Source of the DNA: Limnomonas spitsbergensis
Taxonomy: Eukaryota > Chlorophyta > Chlorophyceae > Chlamydomonadales
DNA: 64,000 bases
Direction of reading: 5' to 3'
Assembly (NCBI GenBank): GCA_037349105.1
Contig: JAYJMM010000009.1
Location: forward strand, 2,170,001-2,234,000
Part shown: positions 38,188 through 49,100 of the stretch, in pieces
Position numbering within the stretch: position 1 is the first letter of the stretch
How the letters are laid out: each line of letters opens with the position of its first letter
The notes under the pieces: model-generated
What the model was told of the DNA's origin: nothing
The model's input: only the letters and a program-made list of their open reading frames with translations
Database searches by the model: none
Made by a program: the position numbers and the translations under genes

Positions 38188-39341
38188 TCAGCTCTCCGCT
38201 GCAGGCGCACCCTCCATCCCACCCTCCCCACACTCTGCCACCGCCGCGCCGTCGGGCGCCGTCCGCCAAGAAGGCCGCCCTTCAGCGCCCTCGACCCCAT
38301 CGCCGCTGCCGCTGCCCATGCCGCCTCCTTGCCCCGCACCCGTACGTGCACTAGAGGGACCCGCCTCCCGAGACGTCCGCACCTCAGCACCTCCCTCGCC
38401 CGCGCTTGTACACGCGCCGGCAGGGCCCATCTGCCGAGATGGCGGCCCTTCAGCGCCTCCCCCCCCCGCGCCCGTACAAGCGCCAGGCCCTCGCCCCGCA
38501 CCCGACGTACGCTCTGCACGGTCGAGAGCAGACGCAGCGCCCCGCGAGCCCCCGCTCCCTCCCCCAACTTGGCGAGCTGAGCCGCCACCGATCCGTCTGG
38601 CTATACTGTGGGGGACTTCACTTCCGCTGCTTCGCCCAATGCTTCGCGCTGAGCCGCCCCCGCTCCCGCCGCCGCCATGGCGGAGCGCGCCATGGCCGCT
38701 GCCGCGTGCACTGCCGCTTCCGCGTGCACTGCTGAGATCACGCTCTGTACTACCACCGCTGCCGCGCGCATCCCCCTCTCCCCCGACTTGGATCGCGGTG
38801 CTGCCGCCGCTGCCGCACGCAACGCCCCTGCTGGCCGCCACCTCACCTCTTCGACCCGCAGCTAGCTCCCGAGCCCGCAGCAACGAAGAGGGCAAATCCT
38901 CCGCGTAGCCACCGTCCCTGCCAGCGCCCTGCACCGCCGCACCAGACGCTGCACCCACCCCTGAGCCTCTCAGTTGCCCTGGGGAGGGGCGAGCGGCTGC
39001 AGCCGCACCCTCAGCAGCCCGTTCGCTACCCCCATCTACTGCAACAGCACTGCTAGGCTCAAACACATCAGCAACAGCGGCTGCATCGGTCTCCGTAGTG
39101 GGGACTGGAGCAGGCCAATCCCTCTCTAGACCCGTACCAGACGTCGAAGGCGTCAGCCCTGCCCCAAACCGACCGCCAGTGTCGTCATCGCCACCCAGTC
39201 TTGCTGATGCGGCGCGGCCGCCAGCTTCCTGTGCAACTTCAGCCGCCACAGCCGCCACCGCGGCGCCCGCGGCCGCCTCACGCCCCCCCACCTCCCCATC
39301 TGCCTCCCCGCTCTCTGAAACCCGAGGGAGCACCCGAGATC
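38188..39341 (-). CDS. Gene 4 terminal exon: Gly/Ala/Ser-rich protein
   Basis: Acceptor GTCCTTGACAG, then GA TCT CGG in phase 1, 384 codons to TGA at 38,190-38,188. The frame is open further right, but the acceptor and its duplicated relic (about 39,440-39,480) suggest the exon begins here. Composition is Gly/Ala/Ser/Arg-rich, with an acidic patch (TTETDAAAVADVFE) and about three repeats of roughly 25 residues near the end (GGAEGPPSRQMGPAG, GGAEVRTSREAGPSS). No domain recognised; probably disordered. A Pro/Ala-rich plus-strand frame (38,318-38,908) competes, so strand is not certain. Confidence 0.45.
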
Positions 39342-39348
39342 CTGTCAA

Positions 39349-39517
39349 GGACAACCTTGGGCTGTGCTTCTGGCTGCCAATGATCGTGGCCAGCCTGCTC
39401 GTTTGAACACGGGGAGAAGACAACAAGGACACAGTGAGAATGGGTGCACAAGATTGCCCGTCATGATCGACCTTGGGCTGTGTCTCTGGCTGCTGAAGAT
39501 CGTGGCTAGCCTGTAAC
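39349..39517 (-). repeat. Duplicated acceptor region of gene 4 exon
   Basis: CCTTGGGCTGTGCTTCTGGC (39,354) and CCTTGGGCTGTGTCTCTGGC (39,472) start matching blocks 120 bp apart. In the far copy the acceptor position reads GACGG instead of GACAG. Confidence 0.75.
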
Positions 39518-39521
39518 AATA

Positions 39522-41672
39522 CCATGCGATACCGGCAATGCTACCATGCGATACCGGCAATGCTACCATGCAATACCGGCAATGCTACCATGCGATACCG
39601 GCAATGCTACCATGCGATACTGGCAATGTTACCATGCAATACCGGCAATGCTACCATGCGATACCGGCAATCCTACCATGCGATACCGGCAATGCTACCA
39701 TGCGATACCGGCAATGCTACCATGCGATACCGGCAATGCTACCATGCGATACCGGCAATGCTACCATGCAATACCGGCAATGCTACCATGCGATACCGGC
39801 AATGCTACCATGCAATACCGGCAATGCTACCATGCGATACCGGCAATGCTACCATGCAATACCGGCAATGCTACCATGCGATACCGGCAATGCTACCATG
39901 CAATACCGGCAATGCTACCATGCGATACCGGCAATGCTACCATGCGATACTGGCAATGTTACCATGCAATACCGGCAATGCTACCATGCGATACCGGCAA
40001 TCCTACCATGCGATACCGGCAATGCTACCATGCGATACCGGCAATGCTACCATGCGATACCGGCAATGCTACCATGCGATACCGGCAATGCTACCATGCA
40101 ATACCAACAATGCTACCATGCAATACCAACAATGCTACCATGCAATACCGGCAATGCTACCATGCAATACCGGCAATGCTACCATGCAATACCGGCAATG
40201 CTACCATGCAATACCGGCAATGCTACCATGCAATACCGGCAATGCTACCATGCAATACCAACAATGCTACCATGCAATACCGGCAATGCTACCATGCAAT
40301 ACCGGCAATGCTACCATGCAATACCGGCAATGCTACCATGCAATACCGGCAATGCTACCATGCAATACCGGCAATGCTACCATGCAATACCGGCAATCCT
40401 ACCATGCGATACCGGCAATGCTACCATGCAATACCGGCAATGCTACCATGCAATACCGGCAATGCTACCATGCAATACCGGCAATGCTACCATGCAATAC
40501 CGGCAATGCTACCATGCAATACCGGCAATGCTACCATGCAATACCGGCAATGCTACCATGCAATACCGGCAATGCTACCATGCAATACCGGCAATGCTAC
40601 CATGCAATACCAACAATGCTACCATGCAATACCGGCAATGCTACCATGCAATACCAACAATGCTACCATGCAATACCAACAATGCTACCATGCAATACCG
40701 GCAATGCTACCATGCAATACCGGCAATGCTACCATGCGATACCGGCAATGCTACCATGCAATACCGGCAATGCTACCATGCGATACTGGCAATGTTACCA
40801 TGCAATACCGGCAATGCTACCATGCAATACCGGCAATCCTACCATGCGATACCGGCAATGCTACCATGCGATACCGGCAATGCTACCATGCGATACCGGC
40901 AATGCTACCATGCGATACCGGCAATGCTACCATGCAATACCGGCAATGCTACCATGCAATACCGGCAATGCTACCATGCAATACCGGCAATGCTACCATG
41001 CGATACCGGCAATGCTACCATGCGATACCGGCAATGCTACCATGCGATACCGGCAATGCTACCATGCAATACCGGCAATGCTACCATGCGATACCGGCAA
41101 TGCTACCATGCGATACCGGCAATGCTACCATGCGATACCGGCAATGCTACCATGCGATACCGGCAATGCTACCATGCAATACCGGCAATGCTACCATGCG
41201 ATACCGGCAATGCTACCATGCGATACCGGCAATGCTACCATGCGATACCGGCAATGCTACCATGCGATACCGGCAATGCTACCATGCAATACCGGCAATG
41301 CTACCATGCGATACCGGCAATGCTACCATGCGATACCGGCAATGCTACCATGCAATACCGGCAATGCTACCATGCGATACCGGCAATGCTACCATGCGAT
41401 ACCGGCAATGCTACCATGCGATACCGGCAATGCTACCATGCGATACCGGCAATGCTACCATGCGATACCGGCAATGCTACCATGCAATACCGGCAATGCT
41501 ACCATGCGATACCGGCAATGCTACCATGCGATACCGGCAATGCTACCATGCGATACCGGCAATGCTACCATGCGATACTGGCAATGCTACCATGCGATAC
41601 CGGCAATGCTACCATGCGATACCGGCAATGCTACCATGCAATACCGGCAATGCTACCATGCGATACCGGTAA
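39522..41672. repeat. 22-bp satellite array, about 98 copies, with 15-unit higher-order repeat
   Basis: ACCATGCGATACCGGCAATG plus CT recurs without indels for 2.15 kb. Variants are GCGATAC/GCAATAC, CCGGC/CCAAC/CTGGC and GCT/GTT/CCT. The rare CTGGCAATGTT variant recurs 330 bp apart (15 units) at 39,621 and 39,951, and again 836 bp on (38 units). All three plus frames are open for about 715 codons because the unit lacks stops; non-coding. Confidence 0.95.
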
Positions 41673-41679
41673 TAATTTA

Positions 41680-42012
41680 AATAAATAAACGCAACACCTT
41701 CAGACGTGAATTAGGAAGCCACCTGTTCGACCGTAGCACTAGGTGAGCTACCATGCTGGTAATAATCCCATGCAACGCCGGCAATGCTACCATGCAATAC
41801 CGGCAACACCACCATGCCATGCCGGTGATAATACATGCAGTCATGCAACTCCGGCAATCCAACCATGCAGCCATGCAGGTTGATTCACACTTGGGCATCC
41901 TCAAATACAGCCATGCTACCGTGCACCGCCGGCCATGCTCATACGCAGTCTTGCACAACCAGCCATACTACCATGCTCCGATAACGCTGCCATGCAGCCA
42001 TGCAGATTCGCT
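41680..42012. repeat. Degenerate edge of the 22-bp array with relic donor copy
   Basis: CATGCAGCCATGCAG, CCGGCAAT and CACCGCCGGCCATG words grade from the array into single-copy sequence. CACTTGGGCATCCTCAAA at about 41,889 copies the end of the candidate exon at 42,016 (CCCTTGGGCATCTTCAAA). Confidence 0.75.
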
Positions 42013-42015
42013 CAC

Positions 42016-42078
42016 CCTTGGGCATCTTCAAAGGAGTAGGTCTTCGCGAAGTCTCCCGCCTCCACAGCATCTATCCGC
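42016..42078 (-). CDS. Candidate upstream exon of gene 4
   Basis: Acceptor GAGTCACGCAG, donor GCCCAAGG before GTGAGC. One frame reads RIDAVEAGDFAKTYSFEDAQ; another, starting at an internal ATG, would phase directly onto the exon at 39,341 (phase 1). The first frame looks more protein-like but needs another exon between. Relation to gene 4 is inferred from strand and position. Confidence 0.35.
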
Positions 42079-42359
42079 CTGCGTGACTCAGCATGTACAG
42101 CAAGGATAGTAAACATGTGCGATGGGTGGAACATCTTGAGGTTTCCTCACTCCATGCCTCAGGCATTTCTGATCGACAGCGCGAGGAAGGTTCAATTTTC
42201 GATGGTGCCATGGTGCCCTTATCCATGCCCCTGGCTGTATTTTTTATTTGTCAGGACGATTAACATGTGTATCTATTCTCCCTGAGCCACTGTTCAAATT
42301 ACAACACTTGCACAGTCTCCCTTTTCGACAGCATCTATATCCTCTAGCGTCAAGCCCTA

Positions 42360-42830
42360 AACAGGGTGAGAACAAACGTGTACAGCACAAAACAGTGTTT
42401 GAACAAAAGTATCAGGAACAATGCATGCATGAACAATTACGTCAGGCCCAATGCAGGGTGTAAAAAAATGTGTGAATGTGTCAGGCAGAGCCAGGTGTGA
42501 AGTGTTTAGCAGTCACGTGCAGTCTCTTAATTAGAGGATTTATTCCACGTCGAACAAGTTCTTGCCTAAACCGTATCGATCCGCCCGCTTCAGTAACAGT
42601 GCGGGGTGTGAACAAACCAGTCAGACACAGGATCAAGTGTGAACTAACGTGTCCAATTCATAGCAGGGTGTGAACAAGTGAGTCAAGCTTAGGGCTGGGT
42701 GTGAAGGGTTCAGCAGTTACAAGCAGTTACAAGCAGTTTCGTGACTGCAAGGTTTCCTTTTTATTCGATTCAAAAGCCTCCAGCCTCGGCAGCATCTCAC
42801 CGCATGCATCAAGCGCAGTGCCAGGTTAAA
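42360..42830. repeat. Degenerate GGTGTGAACAA repeat
   Basis: CAGGGTGTGAACAA, GTGTGAACTAACGTGTC and CAGGTGTGAAG words recur 8-10 times at irregular 35-70-bp spacing. No coding call. Confidence 0.55.
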
Positions 42831-43179
42831 AACATATCAGGGTTCAGGTCAGGGTTCAGGTCAGGACTTAACTTTGAAGTGATCAGCAATGAGCAGTCCT
42901 GTGCCGTGTGGAACAAAGGGGGGCAGGGTTCAGGCTTCAAGGGGACGACAGGTGTAAATCCCGGGTGCTTTCTTCCATTCTCAAGTGCCTTTGTTTCATT
43001 GGTGTGTGGGAGGAAAGCGAGAAACCAGCGTCCCCTTGGGGCAAGAAAGAAAGAAAGAAAGCTACGCCCTGTGGGGGGCGTGTGAGGGAAGAAACAGCGC
43101 AGCCTGGGCCGAAGCCTCATCCGCGCCGTTACCGTAAGATGGGTAGAGCTAGGGGAGCAGGGCAGCCTAAGGGTTCAGG

Positions 43180-46100
43180 GTTTGAGTTTCAATACTCAGG
43201 GTCTATGATTCAAGGTTCAGGGCTGGACTTTCAATACTCAGGTTCTAGGGTTCAAGGTTCAGGGTTGGACTTTCAATACTCAGGTTCTAGGGTTCAAGGT
43301 TCAGGGTTGGACTTTCAATACTCAGGGTGTAGGGTTCAATGTTCAGGGTTGGACTTTCAATACTCAGGGTGTAGGGTTCAATGTTCAGGGTTGGACTTTC
43401 AATACTCAGGGTGTAGGGTTCAAGGTTCAGGGTTGGACTTTCAATACTCAGGGTGTAGGGTTCAATGTTCAGGGTTGGACTTTCAATACTCAGGGTGTAG
43501 GGTTCAAGGTTCAGGGTTGGACTTTCAATACTCAGGTTCTAGGGTTCATGGTTCAAGGTTGGACTTTCAATACTCAGGGTGTAGGGTTCAATGTTCAGGG
43601 TTGGACTTTCAATACTCAGGGTGTAGGGTTCAAGGTTCAGGGTTGGACTTTCAATACTCAGGGTGTAGGGTTCATGGTTCAGGGTTGGACTTTCAATACT
43701 CAGGGTGTAGGGTTCAAGGTTCAGGGTTGGACTTTCAATACTCAGGGTGTAGGGTTCAATGTTCAGGGTTGGACTTTCAATACTCAGGGTGTAGGGTTCA
43801 ATGTTCAGGGTTGGACTTTCAATACTCAGGGTGTAGGGTTCAAGGTTCAGGGTTGGACTTTCAATACTCAGGGTGTAGGGTTCAAGGTTCAGGGTTGGAC
43901 TTTCAATACTCAGGGTGTAGGGTTCAAGGTTCAGGGTTGGACTTTCAATACTCAGGTTCTAGGGTTCATGGTTCAAGGTTGGACTTTCAATACTCAGGGT
44001 GTAGGGTTCAATGTTCAGGGTTGGACTTTCAATACTCAGGGTGTAGGGTTCAATGTTCAGGGTTGGACTTTCAATACTCAGGTTCTAGGGTTCATGGTTC
44101 AAGGTTGGACTTTCAATACTCAGGGTGTAGGGTTCAAGGTTCAGGGTTGGACTTTCAATACTCAGGGTGTAGGGTTCAAGGTTCAGGGTTGGACTTTCAA
44201 TACTCAGGGTGTAGGGTTCAATGTTCAGGGTTGGACTTTCAATACTCAGGGACTGGGGTTCAAGGTTCAAGGTTGGACTTTCAATACTCAGGGTGTAGGG
44301 TTCAAGGTTCAGGGTTGGACTTTCAATACTCAGGGTGTAGGGTTCAAGGTTCAGGGTTGGACTTTCAATACTCAGGGTGTAGGGTTCAATGTTCAGGGTT
44401 GGACTTTCAATACTCAGGGACTGGGGTTCAATGTTCAGGGTTGGACTTTCAATACTCAGGGTGTAGGGTTCAAGGTTCAGGGTTGGACTTTCAATACTCA
44501 GGTTCTAGGGTTCAAGGTTCAGGGCTGGACTTTCAATACTCAGGGTGTAGGGTTCAATGTTCAGGGTTGGACTTTCAATACTCAGGGTGTAGGGTTCAAT
44601 GTTCAGGGTTGGACTTTCAATACTCAGGTTCTAGGGTTCAAGGTTCAGGGTTGGACTTTCAATACTCAGGGTGTAGGGTTCAAGGTTCAGGGTTGGACTT
44701 TCAATACTCAGGGTGTAGGGTTCAATGTTCAGGGTTGGACTTTCAATACTCAGGGTGTAGGGTTCAAGGTTCAGGGTTGGACTTTCAATACTCAGGGTGT
44801 AGGGTTCAAGGTTCAGGGTTGGACTTTCAATACTCAGGTTCTAGGGTTCAAGGTTCAGGGTTGGACTTTCAATACTCAGGGTGTAGGGTTCAAGGTTCAG
44901 GGTTGGACTTTCAATACTCAGGTTCTAGGGTTCAAGGTTCAGGGTTAGACTTTCAATACTCAGGTTCTAGGGTTCATGGTTCAGGGTTGGACTTTCAATA
45001 CTCAGGGTGTAGGGTTCAAGGTTCAGGGTTGGACTTTCAATACTCAGGGTGTAGGGTTCAATGTTCAGGGTTGGACTTTCAATACTCAGGGTGTAGGGTT
45101 CAAGGTTCAGGGTTGGACTTTCAATACTCAGGTTCTAGGGTTCAAGGTTCAGGGTTGGACTTTCAATACTCAGGGTGTAGGGTTCAAGGTTCAGGGTTGG
45201 ACTTTCAATACTCAGGTTCTAGGGTTCAAGGTTCAGGGTTGGACTTTCAATACTCAGGGTGTAGGGTTCAAGGTTCAGGGTTGGACTTTCAATACTCAGG
45301 GTGTAGGGTTCAAGGTTCAGGGTTGGACTTTCAATACTCAGGTTCTAGGGTTCAAGGTTCAGGGCTGGACTTTCAATACTCAGGGTGTAGGGTTCAATGT
45401 TCAGGGTTGGACTTTCAATACTCAGGGACTGGGGTTCAATGTTCAGGGTTGGACTTTCAATACTCAGGTTCTAGGGTTCAAGGTTCAGGGTTGGACTTTC
45501 AATACTCAGGGTGTAGGGTTCAATGTTCAGGGTTGAACTTTCAATACTCAGGGTGTAGGGTTCAATGTTCAGGGTTGGACTTTCAATACTCAGGGACTGG
45601 GGTTCAAGGTTCAGGGTTGGACTTTCAATACTCAGGTTCTAGGGTTCATGGTTCAGGGTTGGACTTTCAATACTCAGGGTGTAGGGTTCAAGGTTCAGGG
45701 TTGGACTTTCAATACTCAGGGTGTAGGGTTCAATGTTCAGGGTTGGACTTTCAATACTCAGGGTGTAGGGTTCAAGGTTCAGGGTTGGACTTTCAATACT
45801 CAGGTTCTAGGGTTCAAGGTTCAGGGTTGGACTTTCAATACTCAGGGTGTAGGGTTCAATGTTCAGGGTTGGACTTTCAATACTCAGGTTCTAGGGTTCA
45901 AGGTTCAGGGTTGGACTTTCAATACTCAGGGTGTAGGGTTCAATGTTCAGGGTTGGACTTTCAATACTCAGGGTGTAGGGTTCAAGGTTCAGGGTTGGAC
46001 TTTCAATACTCAGGGTGTAGGGTTCAAGGTTCAGGGTTGGACTTTCAATACTCAGGGTGTAGGGTTCAAGGTTCAGGGTTGGACTTTCAATACTCAGGGA

Positions 46101-49100
46101 CTGGGGTTCAAGGTTCAGGGTTGGACTTTCAATACTCAGGTTCTAGGGTTCAAGGTTCAGGGTTGGACTTTCAATACTCAGGGTGTAGGGTTCAAGGTTC
46201 AGGGTTGGACTTTCAATACTCAGGGTGTAGGGTTCAAGGTTCAGGGTTGGACTTTCAATACTCAGGGTGTAGGGTTCAATGTTCAGGGTTGGACTTTCAA
46301 TACTCAGGGTGTAGGGTTCAATGTTCAGGGTTGGACTTTCAATACTCAGGTTCTAGGGTTCAATGTTCAGGGTTGGACTTTCAATACTCAGGGTGTAGGG
46401 TTCAAGGTTCAGGGTTGGACTTTCAATACTCAGGGTGTAGGGTTCAATGTTCAGGGTTGGACTTTCAATACTCAGGGTGTAGGGTTCAATGTTCAGGGTT
46501 GGACTTTCAATACTCAGGTTCTAGGGTTCAATGTTCAGGGTTGGACTTTCAATACTCAGGGTGTAGGGTTCAAGGTTCAGGGTTGGACTTTCAATACTCA
46601 GGGTGTAGGGTTCAATGTTCAGGGTTGGACTTTCAATACTCAGGTTCTAGGGTTCAATGTTCAGGGTTGGACTTTCAATACTCAGGGACTGGGGTTCAAG
46701 GTTCAGGGTTGGACTTTCAATACTCAGGTTCTAGGGTTCAAGGTTCAAGGTTGGACTTTCAATACTCAGGGACTGGGGTTCAATGTTCAGGGTTGGACTT
46801 TCAATACTCAGGGTGTAGGGTTCAAGGTTCAGGGTTGGACTTTCAATACTCAGGTTCTAGGGTTCAAGGTTCAGGGTTGGACTTTCAATACTCAGGGTGT
46901 AGGGTTCAAGGTTCAGGGTTGGACTTTCAATACTCAGGGTGTAGGGTTCAATGTTCAGGGTTGGACTTTCAATACTCAGGTTCTAGGGTTCATGGTTCAA
47001 GGTTGGACTTTCAATACTCAGGGTGTAGGGTTCAAGGTTCAGGGTTGGACTTTCAATACTCAGGGTGTAGGGTTCAAGGTTCAGGGTTGGACTTTCAATA
47101 CTCAGGTTCTAGGGTTCAAGGTTCAGGGTTGGACTTTCAATACTCAGGTTCTAGGGTTCATGGTTCAGGGTTGGACTTTCAATACTCAGGGTGTAGGGTT
47201 CAAGGTTCAGGGTTGGACTTTCAATACTCAGGTTCTAGGGTTCATGGTTCAAGGTTGGACTTTCAATACTCAGGGTGTAGGGTCCAATGTTCAGGGTTGG
47301 ACTTTCAATACTCAGGGTGTAGGGTTCAAGGTTCAGGGTTGGACTTTCAATACTCAGGGTGTAGGGTTCAATGTTCAGGGTTGGACTTTCAATACTCAGG
47401 GTGTAGGGTTCAAGGTTCAGGGTTGGACTTTCAATACTCAGGGTGTAGGGTTCAATGTTCAGGGTTGGACTTTCAATACTCAGGGTACTAGGGTTCAAGG
47501 TTCAGGGTTGGACTTTCAATACTCAGGGTGTAGGGTTCAAGGTTCAGGGTTGGACTTTCAATACTCAGGGTGTAGGGTTCAAGGTTCAGGGTTGGACTTT
47601 CAATACTCAGGGTGTAGGGTTCAATGTTCAGGGTTGGACTTTCAATACTCAGGGTACTGGGGTTCAATGTTCAGGGTTGGACTTTCAATACTCAGGGTGT
47701 AGGGTTCAAGGTTCAGGGTTGGACTTTCAATACTCAGGGTGCTAGGGTTCAAGGTTCAGGGTTGGACTTTCAATACTCAGGGTGTAGGGTTCAATGTTCA
47801 GGGTTGGACTTTCAATACTCAGGGTACTAGGGTTCAATGTTCAGGGTTGGACTTTCAATACTCAGGTTCTAGGGTTCAAGGTTCAGGGTTGGACTTTCAA
47901 TACTCAGGGTGTAGGGTTCAAGGTTCAGGGTTGGACTTTCAATACTCAGGGTGTAGGGTTCAATGTTCAGGGTTGGACTTTCAATACTCAGGGTGTAGGG
48001 TTCAATGTTCAGGGTTGGACTTTCAATACTCAGGTTCTAGGGTTCAAGGTTCAGGGTTGGACTTTCAATACTCAGGGTGTAGGGTTCAAGGTTCAGGGTT
48101 GGACTTTCAATACTCAGGTTCTAGGGTTCAAGGTTCAGGGTTGGACTTTCAATACTCAGGGTGTAGGGTTCAAGGTTCAGGGTTGGACTTTCAATACTCA
48201 GGTTCTAGGGTTCAAGGTTCAGGGTTGGACTTTCAATACTCAGGGTGTAGGGTTCAATGTTCAGGGTTGGACTTTCAATACTCAGGTTCTAGGGTTCAAG
48301 GTTCAGGGTTGGACTTTCAATACTCAGGTTCTAGGGTTCAATGGTTCAGGGTTGGACTTTCAATACTCAGGGTGTAGGGTTCAAGGTTCAGGGTTGGACT
48401 TTCAATACTCAGGGTGTAGGGTTCAATGTTCAGGGTTGGACTTTCAATACTCAGGGTGTAGGGTTCAAGGTTCAGGGTTGGACTTTCAATACTCAGGGTG
48501 TAGGGTTCAAGGTTCAGGGTTGGACTTTCAATACTCAGGGTGTAGGGTTCAAGGTTCAGGGTTGGACTTTCAATACTCAGGTTCTAGGGTTCAAGGTTCA
48601 GGGTTGGACTTTCAATACTCAGGGTGTAGGGTTCAATGTTCAGGGTTGGACTTTCAATACTCAGGGTGTAGGGTTCAAGGTTCAGGGTTGGACTTTCAAT
48701 ACTCAGGTTCTAGGGTTCAAGGTTCAGGGCTGGACTTTCAATACTCAGGGTGTAGGGTTCAATGTTCAGGGTTGGACTTTCAATACTCAGGGTGTAGGGT
48801 TCAAGGTTCAGGGTTGGACTTTCAATACTCAGGGTGTAGGGTTCAATGTTCAGGGTTGGACTTTCAATACTCAGGGTTCTAGGGTTCAAGGTTCAGGGTT
48901 GGACTTTCAATACTCAGGGTGTAGGGTTCAAGGTTCAGGGTTGGACTTTCAATACTCAGGGTGTAGGGTTCAATGTTCAGGTTGGACTTTCAATACTCAG
49001 GGTGTAGGGTTCAATGTTCAGGGTTGGACTTTCAATACTCAGGGACTGGGGTTCAAGGTTCAGGGTTGGACTTTCAATACTCAGGTTCTAGGGTTCAATG

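Noticed and set aside
38318..38908. 196-codon Pro/Ala-rich plus-strand protein
   Set aside because: Possible, but the minus frame is longer and has a good acceptor with a duplicated relic, so minus was preferred at moderate confidence.
39524..41688. Three overlapping frames of about 715 codons
   Set aside because: All three plus frames of the 22-bp unit lack stops; this is arithmetic, not coding.
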